From Candidatus Aminicenantota bacterium (GTDB taxonomy: Bacteria > Acidobacteriota > Aminicenantia > Aminicenantales > Aminicenantaceae), in the NCBI GenBank assembly GCA_030620655.1, contig JAUXEH010000032.1:1-14678 (forward strand): DNA of 14,678 nt, written 5' to 3'. Below, piece after piece: positions 1 to 7,063 of this stretch. The notes below the pieces were generated by a model. It was not told the origin of the DNA. It searched no databases and was given only the letters and a program-made list of their open reading frames with translations. How positions within the stretch are numbered: position 1 is the first letter of the stretch; the number at the start of each line of letters is the position of its first letter. The position numbers and the translations under genes are program-made.

Positions 1-122
1 ACACGGAGAGGGACCTGAACGTTGGTCACCACGACTTCGTGCCGCTCCTGGTGAAACGCCGGATTTGAGGTCAAAAACAAAAAGATGGCGACTAGAATCA
101 CAAAAATGAGTGTCTTTTTCAC
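1..122 (-). CDS. Exported protein, N-terminal fragment (runs off the left edge)
   Basis: This is a partial gene read on the minus strand. A GTG start at 122-120 is preceded by a strong ribosome binding site, GGGAGGG, five bases upstream. The 40 visible codons open with two lysines, then a hydrophobic run (TLIFVILVAIFLFLTS), then NPAFHQERHEVVVTNVQVPL, which is a classic Sec signal peptide followed by the start of a mature domain. The segment EVVVTNVQVPLRV resembles the beginning of secreted von Willebrand factor A-type proteins of Acidobacteria and Aminicenantes, where a VPVRV-like strand follows the signal peptide. That assignment is from memory of the style and is weak. The existence of the gene is much surer than its function. 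It diverges from the aminopeptidase gene. Confidence 0.7.
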   Translation of the reverse strand, partial: MKKTLIFVILVAIFLFLTSNPAFHQERHEVVVTNVQVPLR

Positions 123-240
123 AATATCCCTCCCACGCAAGAAGTGTGCCACTGCAAAGTGAATTTTATTTCCACCGATTGTCCCAGAGGAGTCGACCTC
201 ATCATCCGTGTCCTCTTTTTTTTTCAAAGAGAGAATACCT

Positions 241-265
241 TTTACATCTGTAAACATAGTTTACA
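241..265. promoter_or_regulatory. Overlapping inverted repeats, probable transcription factor operator
   Basis: TGTAAACATAGTTTACA at 249-265 is a perfect 17-bp palindrome with 7-bp arms around ATA. Its left arm is shared with a second perfect inverted repeat, TTTAC-ATCT-GTAAA at 241-254. The result is three alternating half-sites (TTTAC, GTAAA, TTTAC) in 25 bp, between two divergently transcribed genes. This is the architecture of a binding site for a dimeric repressor or activator. The arms resemble the TGTAAA/TTTACA half-sites used by several unrelated regulator families, so no regulator can be named. Confidence 0.5.
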
Positions 266-328
266 CAGGTGATCGGCCCCAATCTCTTCTTGCCACCCAG
301 GGGGGTTTTGATGTGTAATACTCTTTTC

Positions 329-361
329 CCGGCATCGGGGAACCCGGACCTGAAAAGCCGG
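329..361 (+). other. GC-rich two-tier hairpin in the presumed leader of the aminopeptidase gene
   Basis: The outer arms CCGGC (329-333) and GCCGG (357-361) enclose an inner hairpin CGGG-GAA-CCCG (336-346). The structure ends about 14 bases before the ribosome binding site AGGAGAGG (375-388 region). No T run follows, so it is not an intrinsic terminator. It could shape the 5' end of the aminopeptidase mRNA, or be chance in GC-rich DNA. Confidence 0.2.
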
Positions 362-395
362 CCTTCCCGTATAACTCGAGTAAAGGAGAGGTCTT

Positions 396-1778
396 ATGTT
401 TCCAGCCCAAACGTACATCCAACGCCGCCGGCGCCTGCGTGATCAGGTCGGTTCCGGTGTCCTTCTCTTCTTGGGCAATGATGAAAGCCCCATGAACTAT
501 GCGGACAATCCCTTTCATTTCCGCCAGGACAGCTCTTTCCTGTACTTTTTCGGGCTGAGCACTCCAGGCCTGGCTGCCCTGATCGATGTGGATGAGGGCC
601 GCGAGATCCTGTTCGGCAACGACCTCACGGTGGAGGATATTGTCTGGATGGGAACCCAGCCCACCCTGGCGGACAGGTGTCGGGACAATGGGATCGAAGA
701 GGTCCAACCCCTGGCCGGCCTCAAAGACTACCTGGCTGCCGCACACGGAGAGGACCGGAAGGTCCACATCCTGCCACCCTACCGGGCCGAGCATCGGATT
801 GAGCTCTGGGACCTGCTTGAGATCCCGCTCGGGCAGGCCGAGGAAGCCGCCTCCGTGGAGTTCATCACCGCCGTCGTGGATCAGAGGAACACCAAGACCG
901 CCGAGGAGATCGAGGAACTGGACTGGGCGGCCAGCATCTCGGCGGACATGCACCTGACCGCCATGCGGATGGCGCGGCCGGGCCTGACCGAAGCCGAGAT
1001 CGCGGCAGCCGTCCACCAGGTCGCGCTGGCGGCGGGAGGGCAACTGGCCTTTCCCATCATCGCCACGGTCCATGGGGAAACCCTGCACAACCACTTTCAC
1101 GGCAACGTACTCAAGGGCGGAGACATGTTCCTGCTGGATGCGGGGGCCGAGACCGCCATGGGCTACGCAGGCGATCTCTCCAGCACCATGCCGGTCGGCG
1201 ATCACTTCTCGCCCCGTCAGAAGGAGATCTACCAAGTCGCCCTCGATGCGCACGAGGCCGCGGTGGCGGCACTCAAGCCGGGGACTCTGTTCCGCGATGT
1301 CCATCTCCTGGCCTGCCGGACCGTAGCTCAGGGGCTCAAGGAGCTGGGATTCATGCGCGGTGACATAGATGAGGCGGTTGCCGCCGGCGCCCACGCCCTC
1401 TTCTTCCCCTGCGGCACCGGGCACATGATGGGCCTGGATGTGCACGACATGGAGAACCTGGGGGAAAAATACGTCGGATACGGCGGGGAGGAGAAAAGCA
1501 CGCAGTTCGGCCTCAAGTCACTGCGCCTGGCGCGGGAGCTGGAGCCGGGATTCGTGCTGACCGTGGAACCCGGCATCTACTTCATTCCCGAGCTCATCGA
1601 CCAGTGGAAAGCAGAGAAGCGGTTCGAACTGTTCATCAACTACGATAAGGTGGAATCCTACAAAGACTTTGGCGGCCTGAGGAACGAGGAAGATTTCCTG
1701 ATCACGGAGACGGGATACCGCCTGCTGGGGAAACCCATCCCCAAGACCATTGAAGATGTCGAAGCTATGAAGTGCTAG
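396..1778 (+). CDS. pepP: Xaa-Pro aminopeptidase (peptidase family M24B)
   Basis: This 460-residue metallopeptidase should remove an N-terminal residue preceding proline, with two divalent metals (usually manganese), in the cytoplasm. Residues 1 to about 170 form the creatinase-like N-terminal domain (NPFHFRQDSSFLYFFGL is typical), and about 175-440 the pita-bread catalytic domain. All five metal ligands can be placed: Asp248 (LLDAGAE), Asp260 (AGDLSS), His343 (GTGHMMGLDVHD), Glu391 (VEPGIY) and Glu431 (RNEEDF). His350 matches the second conserved histidine. The length is close to that of E. coli PepP (441 aa). The ATG at 396 is preceded by AAGGAGAGG, and there is no signal peptide. The gene is transcribed alone, towards the rhamnosidase, and their 3' ends overlap by 14 bp. 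Family assignment is firm. A prolidase-like dipeptidase is the alternative, but length and N-terminal domain favour PepP. Confidence 0.93.
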   Translation: MFPAQTYIQRRRRLRDQVGSGVLLFLGNDESPMNYADNPFHFRQDSSFLYFFGLSTPGLAALIDVDEGREILFGNDLTVEDIVWMGTQPTLADRCRDNGIEEVQPLAGLKDYLAAAHGEDRKVHILPPYRAEHRIELWDLLEIPLGQAEEAASVEFITAVVDQRNTKTAEEIEELDWAASISADMHLTAMRMARPGLTEAEIAAAVHQVALAAGGQLAFPIIATVHGETLHNHFHGNVLKGGDMFLLDAGAETAMGYAGDLSSTMPVGDHFSPRQKEIYQVALDAHEAAVAALKPGTLFRDVHLLACRTVAQGLKELGFMRGDIDEAVAAGAHALFFPCGTGHMMGLDVHDMENLGEKYVGYGGEEKSTQFGLKSLRLARELEPGFVLTVEPGIYFIPELIDQWKAEKRFELFINYDKVESYKDFGGLRNEEDFLITETGYRLLGKPIPKTIEDVEAMKC

Positions 1779-4560
1779 GAGCCTCCGCAGAAAACTCGTA
1801 CACTCCCGACTCTGCTTCGTAGACAGCACATCCAGCGGCCTCCCCCAGGAAACGGAGGCCCGGTGCCGATGACGCGGGGCGGCTTCCCTCCAGGACAGAG
1901 GCAGGATCAGAGGTGGGGACATATATCTCGGCCCGCGTATTGGGAGGGATGATGACCTTGAGAAGGAATGTAGCCTTTTTCTTTTCCCAACGCACTGAGA
2001 TCTCACCGCGTATCGAGGCGTAGCGAGCCTCGGCCCAATTCACTCCCGTCACGGGTTGGGGACGGATGAGGATCCGGTCAAAGCCCACAGCCTCGGGATG
2101 GGGCTGGATCCCGGCCAGCCACTTGAAGAACCACTCGCTGATCGACCCGAACATGGGATGGTTGTGGGAAAACGTGTTGTCGCTGAACTCCCAGTGCTCC
2201 CACAGGGTCGTGGCTCCTTTTCCCAGCATGAACGCCCAGCCGGGGAAGGTTTTTTGTCTGATGATCTCTGCAGCCGTATCAGCATGCCCGGCCCGGGAGA
2301 GCGCGTCCAGCAAGAACCGGGTGCCGAAGATCCCGGTGGTGAGATGCCCTTCGTCCTCCTCTTCGATCTTCTGCAGGAGCACGTCCAGTGCCGCCTCGCG
2401 TTCCTCTCGGGGCAAAAGACCGAGGGCCAGGGCAAAGGCCTGGCCGGCCTGGCTCACTGGCTCGATCCGGCCCGTATCCCTGCTCAGAAACCGCTCCAGA
2501 TAGGCCGCCTGGATGGCCTCCGCCAGGTTTTCATAGCGAGCCCGGTCCTCTGTCTGCCCCAGAAGCCCTGCCAGCCATGCGAGGAGTCTTGCGCTCTCGA
2601 AATACAACGGGGTCACCATCTTAGGAGCGGGCGCCGGCTCGAGCCCCTCGTGGTCGCTGAGCCCCTCTGGAATTATATGGTCCGGATTCCGGGCGGCTAC
2701 AAGGTCCAGCCATCGCCGGGATGTCGGATACTGCTCCTCTATCAACTGGCGTTCCCCGTAGTACCGGAACAGCTGCCTCTGCAGCAGCGGGTGCACCATG
2801 GCCCAGGCCACGCCACAGTACTGGATCCCCACGAACGGCGCCGTATCCGTCAGCATCCCGTCCGGAAGGGCCGCATCTTGCCAGTCACGGACCGCCTTAG
2901 AATAAAACGCAGCCATATCGAAGTTCAGCATGAAGGCCTCGCCGGTCACGGCCAGGTCCCCACCATACCCGAACCGCTCGCGGTGCGGGCAGTCCGACTG
3001 CACACTGATAATGTTGCTGAGGAAGGTCCGCCGTGTCATGTCCTGGATCCGGTTGAACAGGGGATCGGAACACTCAAAGAAGCCGGCCTCTTCGACATCC
3101 GAATGAAGGCGGAAACCGATTAGGTCTTCGAGCTCCGGTCGACCGGTATGTCCGGTGACCTCCACATACCGGAAGGCGTGAAACGTGAACCTGGGAGAAT
3201 AGATCTCCTCACCCAGGCCATTTGCGATGTAGACATCCCGCTGCTCCGCGGTCTCGGGCGAGCCCGGCCCTCCGATGAGCGTGCCATCTCTCCGTTTCCC
3301 CTTGATCTGGCCCGCGACACTCGTCATGGGATTCAGGATTCCATCCGTGTAGAGCAGCTCACCGTAGCGAAGGCGGATCTCTGTGCCCGCGGGTGCCTCC
3401 ACACGCAGGCAGACCCATCCGCTGAAATTCTCCCCCATATCATAGATGGCCGTTCCGGGACGTGTTTCTGTCACGGCGATGGGATGGATTTCCTCAGTAG
3501 CCCGTACAGGCGGAAGGGGCTGTGCCTGCAGCCTGCCGCCGGGGGCCGGGGCTTCCTCTGCGTTTTCCCACTGGCCGTCCTCGAAACCGGGCAGGTCCCA
3601 CCCTGCGACCTCATGCCGGGAATCATAGACCTCACCGAGATAAATGTTGTTCCTCCGGATCGGCCCCTCCCGGAATTTCCAGGTCGTGTCGGAGACCAGG
3701 GTCTGCCGCGTTCCATCGGGAAATCCCAGCTCGAGCTGTGCGATCAGGCAGGGCCGCCCCACGGGGAGGTGCTCACGGAGGTTCAGCCTCCCCCACATCC
3801 GCAGCGGGAGGGGATTGTACCAGCCGTTTCCCAGCATGACCCCCAGGCAGTTCTCTCCCTTTTGGAGGAGATCCGTCACATCGTAGGTGCTGAAAAAAAT
3901 GCGGTCCCGGTAATCGGTCCAGCCCGGGTCGAGCACCCGGTCGCCCACCCGCCGGCCGTTGATCCGGGCCTCATAATAGCCCAGTCCGGTTATGTAGAGC
4001 CTGGCCCGGGCGATCTTTTTATCAACGGAAAACGCCCTTCGGAACAGCGGAGCCGGATCCTCCCGGTAAAAATCCTCATCCCTAATGGGTACAGGTTTCC
4101 CATCGGAGATCCAGGCCCCCTTCCATTCCTCCGGCTCGAGCAGTGCGGATTCCCAGTATGCGGGCCTGCTCCATTTTGAGGGATGCTTGTCCCGGTCCCA
4201 GACGCGGACCTTCCAGTGACAGCTCTGTCCGCTTTTCAGGGAGGACCCATCGTACTCGATATGGAGCGTTCCGGAGGACTCCACCCGCCCGCTGTCCCAC
4301 AGGTTCCCCTCATCCCGAGCCAGCTTTTCCAGGCCGTCCGCTACCAGGATCCTGTAGGCTGTCTGCCGTTGGCTACGCTCCCCGGATACCAGGACCCAGC
4401 TCAGCCGGGGCCTGTCCGTATCGATCCCCAGGGGATCAACACGATATTCACAGCGAAGGTTTGTGAGCCGAACCCCCCTGGAGTTTCCGCAGTTTATGAA
4501 ACCCACACCGGCCACAAACAGTAGAAAGCAGATAAATTTTTGACATGCTGCACGGCCCAT
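1765..4560 (-). CDS. Alpha-L-rhamnosidase, family GH78, exported
   Basis: This 931-residue enzyme should release terminal alpha-L-rhamnose by inversion. Domains in order: an N-terminal fibronectin-like sandwich (about 28-150, VRLTNLRCEY...DRPRLSWVL), a carbohydrate-binding jelly-roll (about 165-340), the pre-catalytic sandwich (about 345-460), the six-hairpin catalytic barrel (about 480-820) and a C-terminal sandwich. The motif DCPHRERFGYGGD gives Asp523, Glu528 and Asp535, with the same 5- and 7-residue spacing as the acidic residues Asp567, Glu572 and Asp579 of Bacillus RhaB. Glu809 in HPMFGSISEWFFKWLAGI is the expected general base. A hydrophobic N-terminus ending FINC at Cys24 suggests export, possibly as a lipoprotein with an atypical lipobox. 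The ATG at 4560 overlaps the sulfatase stop by one base; a GTG at 4563 is the alternative start. It is the last gene of the operon, and its stop overlaps the aminopeptidase gene. Confidence 0.93.
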   Translation of the reverse strand: MGRAACQKFICFLLFVAGVGFINCGNSRGVRLTNLRCEYRVDPLGIDTDRPRLSWVLVSGERSQRQTAYRILVADGLEKLARDEGNLWDSGRVESSGTLHIEYDGSSLKSGQSCHWKVRVWDRDKHPSKWSRPAYWESALLEPEEWKGAWISDGKPVPIRDEDFYREDPAPLFRRAFSVDKKIARARLYITGLGYYEARINGRRVGDRVLDPGWTDYRDRIFFSTYDVTDLLQKGENCLGVMLGNGWYNPLPLRMWGRLNLREHLPVGRPCLIAQLELGFPDGTRQTLVSDTTWKFREGPIRRNNIYLGEVYDSRHEVAGWDLPGFEDGQWENAEEAPAPGGRLQAQPLPPVRATEEIHPIAVTETRPGTAIYDMGENFSGWVCLRVEAPAGTEIRLRYGELLYTDGILNPMTSVAGQIKGKRRDGTLIGGPGSPETAEQRDVYIANGLGEEIYSPRFTFHAFRYVEVTGHTGRPELEDLIGFRLHSDVEEAGFFECSDPLFNRIQDMTRRTFLSNIISVQSDCPHRERFGYGGDLAVTGEAFMLNFDMAAFYSKAVRDWQDAALPDGMLTDTAPFVGIQYCGVAWAMVHPLLQRQLFRYYGERQLIEEQYPTSRRWLDLVAARNPDHIIPEGLSDHEGLEPAPAPKMVTPLYFESARLLAWLAGLLGQTEDRARYENLAEAIQAAYLERFLSRDTGRIEPVSQAGQAFALALGLLPREEREAALDVLLQKIEEEDEGHLTTGIFGTRFLLDALSRAGHADTAAEIIRQKTFPGWAFMLGKGATTLWEHWEFSDNTFSHNHPMFGSISEWFFKWLAGIQPHPEAVGFDRILIRPQPVTGVNWAEARYASIRGEISVRWEKKKATFLLKVIIPPNTRAEIYVPTSDPASVLEGSRPASSAPGLRFLGEAAGCAVYEAESGVYEFSAEAPSTS

Positions 4561-5960
4561 CACATTCTCTCCCCGGCCCGACCGGCCTTGTCGGCTCTCT
4601 CACGGCACCTCTGCCTGTAATCATTTAAAATTCCGCCCCGGGCCGGATCGCCGGCCAGATTACGGCTCTCATGCGGATCGGATGTCAGTTCATACAGTTC
4701 TTCGAATTCCGGATGTTGTGGGTAACGGATGTATTTCCAGCCATCCGCGCGCAAGCATTCTGTCTGTGGGATGTCCGGATGGTCCCAGAGGTGCTCGCAA
4801 AAAACCTCGCCTCTTTCGGCCTCACCCTCCCCACGGACCCAGGGCATCAGGCTGCGGCCCTGCATGTGTTCCGGCACAGGTACTCCAGCCAAATCAAGAA
4901 GTGTGGGAGTGATATCAAGGTTGAGAACCGGCTCTGACCTGGTCGTCCCCCTCGTCCTGACGGACAACCTGGGATCATGAATAAACAGGGGGATTCGGAT
5001 CGAGGGCTCGTGCATCAACCACTTTCCGGCGAATCCCCTCTCTCCCAGGAAGTACCCGTTGTCGCTGGTAAAAACGATCACCGTGTCTCTTTCCAGTCTA
5101 AGAAGACGCAGCTCTTCCAGAATCCGACCGATAACCCCGTCTACACCGCTGATCATCCGGAAGTAGCCTTTTGTCATGGCCTGGTATTTTTCAGGAGAGT
5201 CGAATCGCCAGAACCAGCGGACGCGGTTCAGGGATTTCCGTAAAAAATCAGGCAGAGCGGCATGAAAACTCGGATCGGCCGTGGCCGGGACCGGAACAGA
5301 AACCTCGTCATACATCGCATCACAAAATGGAGGCCAGAAGTACTGCTGTTGTGCCCCGTCGTCGGCATGAGGTGCCCAGAAACTTAGAGATAAACAGAAC
5401 GGTTTGTCCAGGGGTCTCTCCCGCAGGAACTGGGCGGCCATATCTCCATGTATCTCACTGAGGTGGCGGCTTTCCCCCCCGATCTCTTTGAAGTAGGGAT
5501 AGGACGTCGGTCGAAACCAGTCGAACATGGCATCCTGCTCGCCCTCTTCGATCTGCACTCCGAACTTGCCGATGAACCCGGAATAATACCCGGCCTCGCG
5601 CAGCAAAAACGGATAGCTGTGCCTGGTATAGGAACTGGGAATAGGGGGCTTGGTGAAGGTGTATCCATGGGCGCGTTCATAAAGACCGGTAAAAAGAGAG
5701 GCTCGGCTGGCCGCACAGATCGGCGTGGTGGCAAAAGCCTGCTCGAATCGTACGCCTCGCTCTGCCAGCCCATCCATGTTTGGCGTATGGATTATGGGGT
5801 GTCCCGCACAACCCAAGGTGTCATGCCTCTGGTCATCGGTGACGAGGACAAGCAGGTTGGGTGGGTTGTCCTGGGAAGGGATGGATTTCCGGTGGCATCC
5901 AGCTGTGGCAAGGCCGGCTGCGGCCGCTCCCAGGGTTTTTACGAACTCCCGCCTTTTCAT
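4560..5960 (-). CDS. Sulfatase, formylglycine-dependent type I (family S1), Tat-type lipoprotein
   Basis: This 466-residue enzyme hydrolyses sulfate esters, probably from a glycan outside the cytoplasm. The N-terminus KRREFVK is a twin-arginine-type signal and is followed by the lipobox ATAGC (Cys22), so it is likely exported folded and lipid-anchored. Asp42 and Asp43 in LVTDDQRHD are calcium ligands. Cys82 in CAASR is the residue converted to formylglycine, here with alanine instead of the common proline (C-x-A-x-R). TSDNGYFLGERG and GKWLMHEPSIRIPLF near residues 300-330 are standard S1 motifs. The gene has a good ribosome binding site (GGGAGG, five bases before ATG) and lies 38 bp after the dehydrogenase. 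The sulfated substrate cannot be read from the sequence; the adjacent GH78 gene suggests a rhamnose-containing one. No formylglycine-generating enzyme or anaerobic maturase is encoded here. Confidence 0.93.
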   Translation of the reverse strand: MKRREFVKTLGAAAAGLATAGCHRKSIPSQDNPPNLLVLVTDDQRHDTLGCAGHPIIHTPNMDGLAERGVRFEQAFATTPICAASRASLFTGLYERAHGYTFTKPPIPSSYTRHSYPFLLREAGYYSGFIGKFGVQIEEGEQDAMFDWFRPTSYPYFKEIGGESRHLSEIHGDMAAQFLRERPLDKPFCLSLSFWAPHADDGAQQQYFWPPFCDAMYDEVSVPVPATADPSFHAALPDFLRKSLNRVRWFWRFDSPEKYQAMTKGYFRMISGVDGVIGRILEELRLLRLERDTVIVFTSDNGYFLGERGFAGKWLMHEPSIRIPLFIHDPRLSVRTRGTTRSEPVLNLDITPTLLDLAGVPVPEHMQGRSLMPWVRGEGEAERGEVFCEHLWDHPDIPQTECLRADGWKYIRYPQHPEFEELYELTSDPHESRNLAGDPARGGILNDYRQRCRERADKAGRAGERM

Positions 5961-5998
5961 AACATCCTCCCAAACATCTTCATAAAAATCGACACTGC

Positions 5999-7024
5999 TT
6001 ATTCGTCAAGATCGATGAGCACTTTCTGGCTGCGGTCTCCATATTCCTCGATGTATTTGTAGGCATCGGCATACTCCTGGAAGGGGAAGTGTTTGGTGAT
6101 CAACGGATCCAACCGGACACTGCCGGACTGGATGAGCTCGATGGCCGTCCGATAATCTTCAGCCTTGTACATCAGGGTCCCGATGAGCCTCAACTCCTTG
6201 TCCTGCACGAGCCCCAAGTCTACCATGGGCCTCTCGGCAAAGACCCCTACCACGATGATGTCCGTCCCTTTGCGAGCCAATCCGATGGCCTGCTCGATGG
6301 TGTCCTGGACTCCCGCACACTCCAGGATGGCGTCGGCCCTGTCGATGCCGAAAGCCGAATCGATCCTTGACTCCAGCAGTTCAACGGCCACGTTCACAAC
6401 CTGGTCGATGCCGCAGTCGCGGGCCTTCTCCAGCCGGAAGGCGCTGACATCCGTGATCATCACGGCCGCCGCACCCAGGCCCTTCGCGACCTGGGCCGCC
6501 AGGTTCCCGATTGGTCCCGCCCCGAGCACCAGGATTTTCATGCCGGACACATCACCCAAACGCCGGACCGCATGGACACCCACTGCCACCGGCTCGACCA
6601 TGGCACCGTGATCGAAGCTCATGTCCTGGGGGAGTTTGACCACCAACTCCTGGTCGACCGGGATGAACTCCCGGGCCGCCCCGTCGGCCTGGCAGCCGAT
6701 CACCTTCAACTCATTGCAGATGTGGTAGCTGCCGTGGGTGCAGGGATGGCATACTCCGCAGACCAACTGGGGTATGACCGTGACCCTGTCGCCGACGGCC
6801 AGGGCCTTGACTCTTTCCCCGGTCTCCACGACCTCCCCGGAAAACTCGTGCCCCTGGACGATCGGACAGCTGATGTAGGGATGTTTATCATAATACGCGT
6901 GGATGTCCGAGCCGCAGACGCCGATCCTCTTGACGCGGATGAGGACCTGAGTGTCTGCCGGAGCCGGTTTTTCCACCTCCTCCAGGATGACCGTTTGCGG
7001 CGCAACCAACCTGACCTGTTTCAT
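5999..7024 (-). CDS. Zinc-dependent medium-chain dehydrogenase (sorbitol/threonine dehydrogenase-like)
   Basis: This 341-residue cytoplasmic NAD(P)-dependent alcohol dehydrogenase has Cys37 (GVCGSD), His59 and Glu60 (GHE) at the catalytic zinc. It keeps the four structural-zinc cysteines Cys89, Cys92, Cys95 and Cys103 (CGVCHPC...HIC). Glu144 lies in MVEPVAVGVHA, and a Rossmann motif LGAGPIG sits at 167-173. An aspartate at the end of the second strand (MITDVS) favours NAD over NADP. The start ATG has a near-perfect ribosome binding site (AAGGAGGT, four bases upstream). Within the operon it lies between the LamG protein and the sulfatase, which suggests it oxidises a polyol, sugar or aldonate derived from the same glycan. 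L-threonine dehydrogenase and sorbitol dehydrogenase are the closest general types; the substrate cannot be assigned. Confidence 0.9.
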   Translation of the reverse strand: MKQVRLVAPQTVILEEVEKPAPADTQVLIRVKRIGVCGSDIHAYYDKHPYISCPIVQGHEFSGEVVETGERVKALAVGDRVTVIPQLVCGVCHPCTHGSYHICNELKVIGCQADGAAREFIPVDQELVVKLPQDMSFDHGAMVEPVAVGVHAVRRLGDVSGMKILVLGAGPIGNLAAQVAKGLGAAAVMITDVSAFRLEKARDCGIDQVVNVAVELLESRIDSAFGIDRADAILECAGVQDTIEQAIGLARKGTDIIVVGVFAERPMVDLGLVQDKELRLIGTLMYKAEDYRTAIELIQSGSVRLDPLITKHFPFQEYADAYKYIEEYGDRSQKVLIDLDE

Positions 7025-7063
7025 TCATACCTCCTTAACAAGCCCAAGCAGTGCTTCACGGGA

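Larger units (their letters stand above)
123..395. other. Divergent intergenic region upstream of the aminopeptidase
   Basis: The gap separates the GTG of the left-edge gene from the ATG of the aminopeptidase. It is more AT-rich than the genes in its middle part. It holds a run of nine T inside a weak inverted repeat (CTCTTT at 213-218, AAAGAG at 226-231), an operator-like palindrome cluster (241-265) and a two-tier GC-rich hairpin (329-361) shortly before the aminopeptidase ribosome binding site. No convincing -35/-10 pair was found for either direction. No RNA gene or small ORF with a ribosome binding site was seen. Confidence 0.6.

Noticed and set aside
211..231. T run with flanking CTCTTT/AAAGAG as a terminator
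   Set aside because: The stem is short and AT-rich, and both flanking genes are transcribed away from this point, so no transcript needs ending here.
249..265. Naming the palindrome as a TyrR or biotin-repressor site
   Set aside because: The half-sites look similar, but the spacing differs from both and neither flanking gene belongs to those regulons.
261..1445. 394-codon open frame on the minus strand across the aminopeptidase gene
   Set aside because: It lies antisense to a gene with all catalytic residues intact, has no ribosome binding site or domain features, and reflects GC-rich codon bias.
2056..3123. 355-codon open frame on the plus strand across the rhamnosidase gene
   Set aside because: It is antisense to the GH78 catalytic domain, with proline/arginine-rich low-information sequence and no ribosome binding site.
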